Shown: in pieces, positions 10,661 to 23,900 of the stretch
Layout: each line of letters opens with the position of its first letter
Numbering within the stretch: the first letter of the stretch is position 1
NCBI GenBank assembly: GCA_950097015.1
Contig: CATNEN010000039.1
Coordinates: 15,966,501 to 16,030,500, forward strand
DNA: 64,000 nt
Direction: 5' to 3'
DNA from: Macrostomum hystrix
Taxonomy: Eukaryota; Platyhelminthes; Macrostomidae
Program-made: the position numbers and the translations under genes
Notes under the pieces: model-generated
What the model was told of the DNA's origin: nothing
Databases searched by the model: none
What the model saw: the letters and a program-made list of their open reading frames with translations, nothing else

Positions 10661-11888
10661 TCACAGCAGATTGCACTTGACACCGCGCCTAGGCTTGAGT
10701 TTGCCCTTGGCCCGGTAGAGGCTCAGATAGTCCAGCTGTTTCTTATTAATAGCGCCCCGGCGCTTAGCCCGAATTAGCTGGACAGCCTCGTCGTAGGTTG
10801 TGCCGAGCTCCATCAGGGCGATGGCCACCATGACAGGGGCTCGGCCCAGACCTGCCACACAGTGAATGGCGATGCAGGCGTCCGGCCGAGCTGTCCATCG
10901 TTCGCGCAGCAGTGTCAACCAGGCGTGGACAATGTCCGCCGGCGGCGGATCGCCGTCCGGATAGGGCAAATCGTGAACCTGTTGCAAGGATGCGGCGGAT
11001 TTAGCAGTGAAAAGACCACGGCAAATACCCACTGCCTACTTTACGATAGCTCCCAAACTGAATGACCGGCTTTCGTCAAAGTCCGACATATGGATCAACT
11101 TTTTCGACCTTGACGATGACCTAACTTTCAATGCGATCCGAGTCAGCTATTCGAGATATCGAGATATTCAGCTATTTTTGTCGAAGATCCTGGCGACAAG
11201 GAAAATTAACAGCTTTGTTTAAACCTCTATGGCAATATATGTGCCTATATTGGTGGTTTCTGCCACCAGACACCCTGACGAGAATTTTTGAATATCTAGA
11301 CGATGCCGATGTTTTGTTACTCTGGAAGTTGATTAATAGGATAGAGCGGAAAATATAAGACTGTTCTGGGTTTCCATGGCGATAGGTTGAATAGTTTGGA
11401 AAAAAGGAAAGCGCGGGTATTCGAAATACCCTGCGGTCATTCTACTGTTAAACTACTAATTAGTTGACGAGGGTTCAGCACTTAGAGAAAGTCGACTAGC
11501 GGACAAAAAGCCGGCAATTCTACTCATTCCGCTGACCAATGAGCACACACTGACACATCTGCTCTGGCTTTCTCATTGTCAGACAGTGGGCAATAACTGT
11601 GCTTTTGGAGGTCCCAATGAATGGGGCCTTATCCCAGTTTGATTGAACTAGCCTTTGCAATTTTCAACTACTTAATTAGTTTTTAAGTCGACCAACCTGA
11701 ATGTCGGCCTTCTTCAACAGTTCAGTGTTGTAGGAGCTCTCGCAGACTCTAACAACATCGCTGACACCGTGATTGCGGCATTCGGTGACAAATTTGTCGA
11801 GATTAGTATCACTGGGCCGGTCCATGATCAGGAAGCTGCGGTCCCTGAAGGTGATGCTGCTAGGCGCTGGCAGGAATTTGCTGGCCAT
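10661..11888 (-). CDS. PTP4A: PRL-type (PTP4A) prenylated protein tyrosine phosphatase, 2 exons
   Basis: Exons are 11888-11697 and 10978-10661 (minus strand), joined in phase 0, giving 169 residues; PRLs are usually about 173. The start is the first ATG, MASKFLP. The protein has the PRL signature HCVAGLGRAP, with the catalytic cysteine in the P-loop and Ala instead of Ser/Thr after the Arg, a PRL trait. It also keeps the regulatory cysteine in RVCESSY and a general-acid Asp in YPDGDPP where family members have WPFDDG. The C-terminus is polybasic (KLKPRRGVK), followed by CNLL. This is a CaaX box with Leu last, which predicts geranylgeranylation and membrane attachment. Vertebrate PRLs have two adjacent cysteines here, but this one has one. 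PRLs act at plasma and endosomal membranes and bind CNNM magnesium transporters. The gene is head-to-head with the myosin V gene, 3.1 kb apart. Confidence 0.94.
11010..11405 (+). repeat. Dispersed repeat A in the PRL intron
   Basis: Located in the single PRL intron (10979-11696). It shares long stretches with about 24665-24780 and 25303-25466, for example GACGATGCCGATGT, the tggtggtttctgccaccag region, and CCACTGCCTA followed by CGATAGCTCCC. A fragment also occurs at 3295-3370. It has no coding capacity, and its class is unknown. Confidence 0.7.
11535..11640 (-). repeat. Fragment of SINE family 1
   Basis: A degenerate piece of the SINE 1 body (tgagcacaca, tctgctctggctttctcattgtcag) in antisense relative to the tRNA-like head of the family. 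It lies in the PRL intron. Confidence 0.6.
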
Positions 11889-13148
11889 TGCTGCTGCTGC
11901 TGCTGCTGGCAATCAGTTTGGATAACTCACAAAGGCTTTGTTTAAGTTGGAGGCAAACTAACAACTCGATGGGATTGGATATTGCAGATTGTCAAACCAA
12001 TCTGTGCAGCAACTGTTTGACTGGTTCTCTGGGGGAGTGTCTCAAACTAGAGAAATCTGCTGTGTTGAAAGATATTAAAGGCTGCCTGTCTTATTGCCAC
12101 GTCAGCCGTTGTCGTTGTCTGAGGAATTTGGGAAAGTAAGGTTTAAAAGTTTCTAATAAGCAATTGTAATAACTCAATTGATGAACTGGTTTAACTTAGA
12201 GTCAACAATTATTTGAGCCTTTATTTTTCGATTTTTATTTTCTTTTAGGAGACTGTCTAAGATAAAAAACTTACTTTCACTTTCATTTTGCAAAGGTTAC
12301 ATTTATTAGTTCAAATGAAACAATATTTTTCCAAAATATAAGTTCTAATCATCTTAATCATGATCTTATAATATACTAAATCTCTAAGAATTGTTCTGAA
12401 GTCTAAGTCAAGAAAAAATTCTGGATACTTTTTGGGAAAGGTAAGCAGGATTGTAAAAAAATAAACTGAGAAAAAATTGAAAATGGGTCTGACAAGTAAA
12501 CATTTAATGTCACTGAATAGCCTAAAACATACATTAACGCATCCCTATCAGCTGCCATGTCTTATTTAATTAAGTTCTTTTCATTTATATCACTTAACTA
12601 CTACGAGCTAGTATACATTAAATATGCATAGCAAAAGCATTTAACTCAAAAAATCAATTCATTATTATTGCCAAGCCAATTTTATCAAGGAATTGTTGTA
12701 GAATGTAATACAATAGAATTGTATTACAGTGACTTTGTCACTGTTATATGCTGTTGCTATTTATAGTGTTGATGCAGATGTTGAGACAAATCTGGCGTGA
12801 GCTACAAGAAGGAATAAATTCTAAAAGGTTGTTTGCTTGTTGGCACAAAACCATTTTGGCCTACATTTGATTGTCTTTATTTTTGTATATAACTGCCTTT
12901 GTTCATTAATAACAAAATTACATGACTGCATACAACAATACAAAAAAGTAATTGTAAAACTAGTTGAAGTTATTAAACAATTTTTTTAGCTTGACAGAAG
13001 TAAACACATGCTAAACAAAATTTGCTACTATGACTACTATACGAGTATCTATAATACATAATGAAAATGAACCACTGATGCATTATAAATATAAATAACT
13101 TGCTTTACTATATCATTTTTAGATTATCTTGTATTTACCATTTATATG
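11889..13148. other. Divergent intergenic region between PRL and myosin V, first part
   Basis: AT-rich, with the PRL promoter and 5' UTR expected at its left edge. Two perfect short hairpins lie back to back at 12705-12743: GTAATACAAT with a 3-nt loop, then CAGTGAC with a TTT loop. No gene is seen. Confidence 0.4.
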
Positions 13149-13157
13149 CTTTTCAAA

Positions 13158-13550
13158 GGCAGTGCTTATCCCCACGGTACTGTAAAAATAATTTTTGTCT
13201 TATTCCTATGGTACCGTGGGAATAATTTCCTGCTTATCTGCACGGCACACTGACGAGATAGCTGTCTTATCTTCAACATATTCCGTGGGAAAAATTTCCT
13301 GCTTATCCGCACGGCACACTGACGAGATAGCTGTCCTATTTTCAACATATTCACAAAAAGCAGAAAACTTTAATTTGTTTACTTGCTTTTAAAAACCAGA
13401 AGAAAAAAGGAAAATTGCAGTCATGATAAAAAATATAGATAGGACAGCTATCTTGTCAGTGTGCCATGCGGATAAGCAGGAAATTATTCCCACGGTACCG
13501 TAGGAATAAGACAAAATTATTACTACGGTACCGTGAGGATAAGCACTGCC
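13158..13550. mobile_element. Foldback MITE, 393 bp, with 9-bp target duplication
   Basis: The ends are perfect inverted repeats (GGCAGTGCTTATCC and GGATAAGCACTGCC). Similarity between the two arms extends over about 110 bp. A 9-bp direct duplication CTTTTCAAA flanks it at 13149-13157 and 13551-13559. The left arm contains an internal duplication of about 60 bp (GCACGGCACACTGACGAGAT occurs twice, near 13241 and 13308). The right arm has one copy. The arms carry small palindromes such as CCACGGTACCGTGG-like motifs. A 9-bp duplication with long terminal inverted repeats fits Mutator-like or Merlin-like families; I cannot choose between them. There is no transposase. Confidence 0.88.
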
Positions 13551-13559
13551 CTTTTCAAA

Positions 13560-14979
13560 TGCCATTTCTGCTGTATGTGCCTGCTTGCTTTTTGTGCTTT
13601 AGCTTTTTGACTCAACATATGTAACACAATTTATGATCACAAATAAAGTCTAAGTAAACTAGTTAGACTCTAACATAGAAATCAAATTTTTTAGCACCTA
13701 AACTTGGTATTAACAATTTTTGCAATAGGCCCTACCTAAAATGTACTTTGAATTTCAAATTCCTTCTGCCTCACTGTCAATAATAAAAAAAAATAAAATT
13801 AAATATTCATCTAGATAACATTTTATAATAACAATTTGGTTGAACTGGCTTGAGGCCAAGATTGTTTTGGGCTAAAAATGATAATGACCAAAAGAACCAG
13901 TTAGGCCTACCTTATGAGTATGCTAAAATTTCGGACCAAACAACTGCATGGTACCTGCACCCACCTTTCTGATTATGGGTTGTTCCACTCCCTAAAACTT
14001 GTGAATTAGAACTACTTGTGATTGACTGTGTCAAATTCTAAAAGGCAATGCAAATGCAAATATAAGTGCAAAAATTACCTAGGTATAATACAGGACATTT
14101 GCCCTGTAAATAGAATAGGCCCCTAATGATAAAAACATTTAGTTTATTGGCATTTCATTTCGGCTGCAGCAAGACAGCAAAGTTATGATCAGGTAGAAAA
14201 CCAAAAAATAGTTTGTTAAAGGAGTAGGCCTAAAAACCTATTGGCCTAGCAGCCTTCGTACCGATTAGCAAATTGTGAATGTTGATAGCAAACATGGCTT
14301 ACCTGAAGCAAAATCCGAAGTCGCACACATCAAAAAGAAGGTTTTTACTAACAAACTAAAATGTAAAAAAACGAGAGCATTGAGAGTAGGAAAATTGTAT
14401 GCCTAAAGAACTGATGACAAAAGTGCTGTATAAAATTTACCAATCTACTATAAAATTTCGTCCAGAATCCAAGTCGGCGACAACAAAAACTAAATTTTTA
14501 GGTTATGTAATGTCCTGTAATCTAAAAATGAAAAAAATTTAAGATAAATAATTCTATTGAGTTTTTTCTGTCTAAATAATAGTGATTTCATAATGTGTAA
14601 GTAATAAAACACTAATGATTTTTTCTGCGTTGTTATAATGTTTAATGATTCACTGCTTCCGTTTAACTTAAGAAGTTTTAAGTGATTTTTCTAATGTTTT
14701 GTCAGTAGCAGAAGAGAACAGTTCAATTTTTCATGCTGTTAAGGCTGATAATAATGATTCCATGAGAAATACTTTTCGCTTAGTCGCTTCAGTTTTCACA
14801 TCTTATTTTTATGATTCTTTCAAAGCTCTCTATGTAAATTTTTATTTAACATTCTTTTTCAACTAATCATTATTTTAAAATTTATCTGTTGCTGACTCAC
14901 TGCTTACTTATAAAAAGCAGTAATCCTAAATGTGTTGCATCAAACGTCAATCCTAAAGGGTTTCTTTTCTCAGCTTAAA
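13560..14979. other. AT-rich upstream region of myosin V
   Basis: No coding sequence is seen. It should contain the myosin V promoter and 5' UTR. No clear core promoter element could be picked by eye. Confidence 0.4.
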
Positions 14980-17900
14980 ATGTCATTGACAGAGCTATAC
15001 AGCAAGGTAAGCAATATAAAACAGTTGTCAAATGCAATTAGCAGCTGCTTTATTACTACATGTTTTTTTATTTCTATTTTGCTAATTATTAATGATCAGT
15101 TGTGCACTTTTTTCATTACAGAATTTAGGTATTTATGTTATTATATTATAGTCTGCATATGCAATAATATCTAGGTATAGTTGCCCATAAACTTCCAGCC
15201 ATTTTGAACTTTGGGTAATGCAGACTTTAAAGCTACAATCAAATACAATATGAAGCAGACAGATGCTTGGTGCTTATTATTTTTAAAACAGTAGGAGTTC
15301 TTAAACAATAGACTTGCTTTTAGTAGCCTTCATGAAAACATAGAAAAATAAGGCTTTACATTTTTAGATATTTTTTATAGCTTCTTAACTAGCTGTGACT
15401 AGGCCTACTTATTAGCTAAACTAGAAGCTATCTTTACCTATTTTCTTAGCTTAATTTGATTGCATGTTCAGATATACAAAAAATATTTTTTGCATCAGTT
15501 TTTGTTACCCATCACTAGTGAAGAATTGTTAGTTGCTTGTTGCTGATTAAAAAGAGTTTGATTACGAATAATTTCAACTATTTTTTTGTTTCTGAACTTC
15601 AAGTTGTTCAATTACTTACAATACTGTTTATTCTACGTGAATAATGCTTTGTCTACTTATTTTAGGGAACACGTGTCTGGCTACCTGATCAACTAGAAGT
15701 ATGGCAAGGAGGTGTTCTCACCACTGACTACCAAGAAGGTGCTAAGGAGCTTACAGTCACTTTAGAATCCGGCGAGGTATGTCGGTTTTTTATCTAGCCA
15801 CTTAGATAAAGTGAAAATTTATTGAAACTGTATTTTATAATTAGGAATTAAGGTAATGAAAGATTTCACTTCCCGTACTTGCCGATGAAGGTTCGAATTC
15901 TTCGCATCAGAGATGCTGAGCGAGATTTGCCGCCACTGCGAAATCCGGACATTCTCACCGGCGAGAATAACCTTACGTCACTGAGCTACTTGAACGAAGC
16001 CGAAGTGCTCCACAATTTGCGCATTCGCTTTCTCGAGAGGCGAACAATATATACCTACTGCGGCATTGTGCTAGTAGCTCTGAATCCTTACCAGGTAAAT
16101 TATGTCTAAATAAGAGTCTTCTATCGAAATTGAGCACTGTGTTTTAATAGTAGAACTACCAAGGGGAAGAATCCACCCCCCAGAAAAATTTTGTGCTGCA
16201 CCCAAACTGAGCAACGCAAGCACACGAAACTCAAGAACACGGGCCAACTTTTTGTTGTGCATCTTCTGAATGAGCAAGCCAGCTCTTCAGACCGTCGAGA
16301 TATTCAACGATTCTGACCGAAGGTTGGATTTTATCCTTTAGCGCTAGTGTATTTCATACACCCCTATACTAGCACTGCGCCTCAGTGCGGCCTTATCAGG
16401 CATTCACAATTTATCAGCATGTCACCCGAATGTGCCTTCATCATCTCCGTCTTCCCCGCCCTTGGTATAAAAACGGGCGGCAAAATGGCTTGGCAGTCCT
16501 ACTGTTAATGCGCGTATATTATCTAGAAAACTTCTTGGCTAGAACCTCGCTTTCTTCTCATTGTGAAAGGACGTGCCAATCTACGATGATACAGTCATCC
16601 TGGCCTACTCCGGCTGCGAGGACGTCGGCTCCGCCCTGGAGCCGCACGTGTTCGGCGTCGCCGAGCAGGCTTTCAATCACATGTCAGTTTTTGGCCAGAA
16701 TCAATCAATCATTGTGTCAGGCGAGAGTGGCAGCGGTAAGACGGTTAATGCGCGATATACACTGCGCTATCTAGCAACGGTTGCCTCCACGGCGGCTAAC
16801 AACAACGGAATCGACCGCGACATCAGCGGCGGTGGCGGCGGAGGAGGCGGCGATGACTTTCACTATTCCCAGATTGAAGACAGAATTCTGGCGTCTAATC
16901 CTATCTTGGAGGCTTTCGGTGGGTTTCAACTTGACTTGTTTCTTTCTACTTGGCTCTTTCATGACCAGTATGGAATATCTGAGGAACTGAAAAATCAGAG
17001 GACTGAAGAATCAGAGTAGGTACTGAAGAATCAGAGGTAGGACTGAAGAATCAGAGGAGGGACTGAAGAATCAGAGGAGGGACTGAAGAATCAGAGGTAG
17101 GACTGAAGAATCAGAGGAGGGACTGAAGAATCAGAGGTAGGACTGAAGAATCAGAGGTAGGACTGAAGAATCAGAGGAGGGACTGAAGAATCAGAGGAGG
17201 GACTGAAGAATCAGAGGTAGGACTGAAGAATCAGAGGAGGGACTGAAGAATCAGAGGAGGGACTGAAGAATCAGAGTAGGGACTGAAGAATCAGAGGAGG
17301 GACTGAAGAATCAGAGGTAGGACTGAAGAATCAGAGGAGGGACTGAAGAATCAGAGGAGGGACTGAAGAATCAGAGTAGGGACTGAAGAATCAGAGGTAG
17401 GACTGAAGAATCAGAGGAGGGACTGAAGAATCAGAGGAGGGACTGAAGAATCAGATGTAGGACTGAAGAATCAGAGGTAGGACTGAAGAATCAGAGGAGG
17501 GACTGAAGAATCAGAGGTAGGACTGAAGAATCAGAGGTAGGACTGAAGAATCAGAGGAGGGACTGAATAATCAGAGGAGGGACTGAAGAATCAGAGGTAG
17601 GACTGAAGAATCAGAGGAGGGACTGAAGAATTAGAGGTAGGACTGAAGAATCAGATGTAGGACTGAAGAATCAGATGTAGGACTGAAGAATTAGAGGAGG
17701 GACTGAAGAATCAGAGGAGGGACTGAATAATCAGAGGAGGGACTGAAGAATCAGAGAAGGGACTGAAGAATCAGAGGAGGGACTGAAGAATCAGAGGAGG
17801 GACTGAAGAATCAGAGGAGGGACTGAAGAATCAGAGGAGGGACTGAAGAATCAGAGGTAGGACTGAAGAATCAGAGGAGGGACTGAAGAATCAGAGGAGG

Positions 17901-20900
17901 GACTGAAGAATCAGAGGTAGGACTGAAGAATCAGAGGAGGGACTGAAGAATCAGAGGAGGGACTGAAGAATCAGAGGTAGGACTGAAGAATCAGAGGAGG
18001 GACTGAAGAATCAGAGGAGGGACTGAAGAATCAGAGGTAGGACTGAAGAATCAGAGGAGGGACTGAGGAATCAGAGGAGGGACTGAAGAATCAGAGGAGG
18101 GACTGAAGAATCAGAGGAGGGACTGAAGAATCAGGTGTAGGACTGAAGAATTAGAGGTAGGACTGAAGAATCAGATGTAGGACTGAAGAATCAGATGTAG
18201 GACTGAAGAATTAGAGGAGGGACTGAAGAATCAGATGTAGGACTGAAGAATCAGATGTAGGACTGAAGAATTAGAGGAGGGACTGAAGAATCAGAGGAGG
18301 GACTGAATAATCAGAGGAGGGACTGAAGAATCAGAGGAGGGACTGAAGAATCAGAGGAGGGACTGAAGAATCAGAGGAGGAACTGAAGAATCAGAGGAGG
18401 AACTAAAGAATCAGAGGAGGGACTGAAGAATCAGATGTAGGACTGAAGAATCAGATGTAGGACTGAAGAATCAGAGGTAGGACTGAAGAATCAGAGGAGG
18501 AACTAAAGAATCAGAGGAGGGACTGAAGAATCAGATGTAGGACTGAAGAGTCAGAGGAGGGACTGAATAATCAGAGGAGGGACTGAAGAATCAGAGGAGG
18601 GACTGAAGAATCAGAGGACTGAAGAATCAGAGGACTGAAGAATCAGAGGACTGAAGAATCAGAGGACTGAAGAATCAGAGAACAGAGAACAAATGTGTTC
18701 AACGGTCAGACAGTTTCCAAGAATAGTTTCGACCCTGAAAACCGCTGAGTGATTTGTATCCTCAATTGTGCCATGTTATTCGTCTCGCGCAGGCAACGCC
18801 AAGACTACAAGGAATGACAACAGCAGCAGATTCGGCAAGTACATCCAGATCGCATTCGCGGCCTCACAGATCTCCCACGCAAGCATTCGCACTTATCTGT
18901 TGGAGAAGAGTCGGGTTGTCAGCCAAGCCTTCAACGAGCGAAATTATCACATTTTCTATCAGCTGTGCAGCTGTGAAGACACCTCCTTGGGTCTATCTAG
19001 TCCGGACAATTTCAAATACTTATCTGGCGGTCAGTGCTGGACTGTTGACAATGTCAGCGACGCCGAAGAGTTGAGTGTCACTAGAGCCGCTTTTCGAACG
19101 CTTGGTGAGTCCAAATTGATTATCACGCTTGTGATATGTAAGGTAGGTAATCCAAGTGTACAATTAATGCGAACCTGTTATGTACTCAAACCAAACTCAC
19201 CTGTAATGTGTTGAAACCAAGCTCACCTGTGATGTGTTGAAACCAAGCACACCTGTAATGTGTTGAAACCAAGCACACCTGTAATGTGTTCAAACCAAGC
19301 ACACCTGTAATGTATTCAAACCAAGCACACCTGTAATGTATTCAAACCAAGCACACCTGTGATGTGTTGAAACCAAGCACACCTGTAATGTGTTCAAACC
19401 AAGCACACCTGTAATGTGTTCAAACCAAGCACACCTGTAATGTATTCAAACCAAGCACACCTGTAATGTGTTCAAACCAAGCACACCTGTAATGTATTCA
19501 AACCAAGCACACCTGTAATGTGTTCAAACCAAGCACACCTGTAATGTGTTCAAACCAAGCACACCTGTAATGTGTTCAAACCAAGCACACCTGTAATGTA
19601 TTCAAACCAAGCACACCTGTAATGTGTTCAAACCAAGCACACCTGTGATGTATTGAAACCAAGCACACCTGTAATGTGTTCAAACCAAGCACACCTGTGA
19701 TGTATTGAAACCAAGCACACCTGTAATGTGTTCAAACCAAGCACACCTGTAATGTGTTCAAACCAAGCACACCTGTAATGTGTTCAAACCAAGCACACCT
19801 GTAATGTGTTCAAACCAAGCTCACCTGTAATGTGTTCAAACCAAGCACACCTGTAATGTATTCAAACCAAGCACACCTGTAATGTATTCAAACCAAGCAC
19901 ACCTGTAATGTGTTCAAACCAAGCTCACCTGTAATGTGTTCAAACCAAGCTCACCTGTGATGTGTTGAAACCAAGCACACCTGTAATGTGTTCAAACCAA
20001 GCACACCTGTAATGTATTCAAACCAAGCACACCTGTAATGTGTTCAAACCAAGCACACCTGTAATGTATTCAAACCAAGCACACCTGTAATGTGTTCAAA
20101 CCAAGCACACCTGTAATGTGTTGAAACCAAGCACACCTGTGATGTGTTGAAACCGAGCACACCTGTGATGTGTTGAAACCAAGCACACCTGTAATGTGTT
20201 CAAACCAAGCTCACCTGTAATGTGTTCAAACCAAGCTCACCTGTGATGTGTTGAAACCAAGCACACCTGTAATGTGTTCAAACCAAGCACACCTGTAATG
20301 TATTCAAACCAAGCACACCTGTAATGTATTCAAACCAAGCACACCTGTAATGTATTCAAACCAAGCACACCTGTAATGTATTCAAACCAAGCACACCTGT
20401 AATGTGTTCAAACCAAGCACACCTGTAATGTATTCAAACCAAGCACACCTGTAATGTGTTCAAACCAAGCACACCTGTAATGTGTTGAAACCAAGCACAC
20501 CTGTGATGTGTTGAAACCGAGCTCACCTGTGATGTGTTGAAACCAAGCACACCTGTAATGTGTTCAAACCAAGCTCACCTGTAATGTGTTCAAACCAAGC
20601 TCACCTGTGATGTGTTGAAACCAAGCACACCTGTAATGTGTTCAAACCAAGCACACCTGTAATGTATTCAAACCAAGCACACCTGTAATGTATTCAAACC
20701 AAGCACACCTGTAGTGTGTTGAAACCAAGCACACCTGTAATGTGTTGAAACCAAGCACACCTGTAAAATTTGAAACCATTTGACACCCGAAATTCAGAGG
20801 GGAAATACAACGGCGTTGATTACCGAAATAAAAAATGCAATTTGTTATAAAATAAATTCGCAGGTCTAACAGAAGATGACGAATGGAGTCTGTTCACAAT

Positions 20901-23900
20901 TCTAGCCGCAATTTTGCACCTTGGCAACGTGTCAATCTTGCCAGGTGAGTCAACTGAGTCGTCCACAATAGCTGCAACAGATCCGGGCCTCAGTGTCGCA
21001 TGCGATTTGTTGAAAATCGATCAGGAACAGTTGCGCACCTGGTTAGTTCATCGCCGCATTGTCACCGTTGGAGAACAGTTAATTAAGCCATTCACGGTGG
21101 ACGAAGCGGTGAATGCTCGCGACGCGATGGCAAAGTTTATGTACGCCTGCGTTTTTCACTGGCTGGTGGCTCTGATCAATAAGTCTCTGGAGCGGCGATC
21201 ACTGCCAACCCAGCAGCAGCGGGCGGCCGAATTAAGCCCTTGTCTGCCTTTCGTTGGCATCTTGGATATTTACGGATTCGAAATCTTTCAGGTAGCTGGC
21301 TTTCATGTGCTATACTCAATTTGACAGCTGTGTGCGAGTCAAGGAGGAGATCTGACAGCCGGATTGGGCCAGTGGGTCAGATTGACAGATGAGAGATGAG
21401 ACGAGAGAGATGAGACAGGGGAGAGAAGAGACAGGGGAGAGATCGGACAGGAGAGATATGAGACACGGGGGGAGATGAGACAAGAGAGAGAGATGAGACT
21501 GGGGAGAGATAAGACAGGAGAGAGAGAGATGAGACAGGGGAGAGAGGAGACAGGGGAGAGATGAGACGAGAGAGATGAGACAGGGGAGAGATGAAACAGG
21601 GGAGAGATGAGACAGGGGAGAGATGAGACAGGGGAGAGATGAGACTGGGAAGAGAGATGAGACTGGGGAGAGAGATGAGACAGGAGAGAGATGAGACTGG
21701 GAAGAGAGATGAGACTGGGTAGAGATAAGACTGGGGAGAGAGATAAGACAGGAGAGAGATGAGACAGGAGAGAGATGAGACACGGGAGAGATGAGACAGG
21801 AGAGAGAGGAGACAGGGGAGAGACGAAACTGGGGAAAGATGAGACAGGGGAGAGATGAGACTGGGAAGAGAGATGAGACTGGGTAGAGATAAGACTGGGG
21901 AGAGAGATGATACACGGAAGAGATGATACACGGGAGAGATGAGACAGGAGAGAAAGGAGACAGGGGAGACATGAGACGAGGGAGAGATGAGACAGGAGAG
22001 AGATGAGACAGGGAGAGATAAGACACGGGCAGGACACACTGAAGAGATAATACAGGGAAGAGATAAGACATATATATTCTCGCTCAATTTAAAATATCAT
22101 CGCGGTGTTGCGAGTATAATATAACGAATAACGAAAGAAAATAACGCATCAAAAATCTTTCAAAACCATCAGGTGAACAGCTTTGAGCAGTTCTGCATCA
22201 ACTACGCCAATGAGAAGCTTCAGCAGCAGTTCAACATTCACGTCTTCAAGCTGGAACAGCAGATCTACGTAGCCGAAGAAATCGATTGGTCGTTTATTGA
22301 TTTCACCGACAACCAGCCCTGCATTGAGCTGATTGAAGCCAAGCTAGGCATCCTGGATCTACTTGACGAAGAGTGCAAGATGGTTCGCGGTTCAGATTCG
22401 AATTGGTTACAGAAAATGCAGAAGACCTTGTCAAAATCTGGTCACTACGACACGCCCAAAATTGGCAGCCGCGACTGTTTCATAGTGCGCCACTTTGCCG
22501 AGCCGGTCGCCTACACCGTGCACGGCTTCTTAGAAAAGAACCGCGACGCCGTGTACGAGGACCTGCTGTCCATTGTGCGCGCCTCCGAGGTCGACTTCTT
22601 TAGTCGCCTGTTCTCCGGCGGCGGCGGGGTACCCGACGTTGGCGGCGGCGCTGGCAATCGCGGCAGGGCGACGTCGAATCCTGGGGCCTTCTTCAAGGAC
22701 ATTGCGCCCACAGGTCGAAGCACCCAGCAGCAGCAGCAGCAGCAGCAGAAGTTCAGTCGTCAGACGGTGGCTAGCCAGTTCAAGCAGTCTCTAACAGACC
22801 TGATGGACACTCTCTCCAAGACCAATCCGCATTTTATTCGCTGCATCAAGCCAAACGACGCTAAAGCCGCATTCGATTTGGACAGTCGTCGAGCTGTTGA
22901 ACAGCTGCGCGCCTGCGGCGTCTTGGAAACTGTCCGCATCAGCGCCGCCGGGTTTCCGTCGCGCTGGGGCTACGAAGAGTTCTACCAGAGGTACCGGATG
23001 CTGCAACGGCAGAGGCTGACGGCGACCGCCAAGACTGCCCCGACAGCTGCAGCCGCTCAGCTGAAGTCAGCGTGCGTGGCGATTCTTGAGGTGAGTTGGA
23101 ATCGCTTTCAGTGATGAGAACAGGATCGTTTGTTATGTTCCGTTTAAAGGAAAATAACATGAAAGAATTTCACTTTTTACTGGTAATCTTTTCGGATTTT
23201 AACGGCAAGATCGTTAAAAAATATTCCGCTAATCACAAAGTTAAAAAAGTCAAGCTCTTTAAGTTGATCGGAAATGTATTAAGGAAATTATTGTTACTTT
23301 GTGACAGCATCGTTTAAATATGTCCAGATAGCATTAAGTCGTTACACGTATAGCAAAAAACGTTTAAAATATGTAGTCTTTAACAATTTTGGGTGTTTTT
23401 GTTGTTTCACAGTATAACAATAAGTCGTTCTTTTTGCTCAATCGTTAAAAATATCGTTAAAAAATAAGAATTCCAAAAATTTTTCCGGCTTAGTTCACAA
23501 AATTTGTTTATCTCAACATTCTTAGAAATGTAAGCAAACTCGTGGATTCGACTATGTTAAACATTTCTCCTTCAAGTTATCGAGAAAATCGATAAGTTTT
23601 CATTTTAACAGGCAATCGATACATGAAGTAAAAAATATTCACTTTCATTACATTAAACTAGCTTGGCAACATTTAAAAGTACAATCGGAAAGTTACGAGC
23701 GTAGAACTGCTTGGAAAACAATATTTTCTGTTGCTTTCTTTTAAATCAACCATAGCTGCCACACTGCACGCTCTGGTGTCTCGAGACATGCCATTTGTCT
23801 GTCCCTCTTTAACAATATCTCACTAAGTTTGTATATATCTCTGTGTAATGAGGTGCGGTTAGAAACCTTATCAGCCTTCTAATGTTTTCCGTTATTTGTG

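Noticed and set aside
13166-13392. Two small overlapping frames with internal duplication
   Set aside because: They lie in the foldback MITE and mirror its inverted and duplicated arms.
21316-22087. Three overlapping minus-strand frames of 232 to 251 codons
   Set aside because: Repeat translations of the 16-bp array inside myosin V intron 6.
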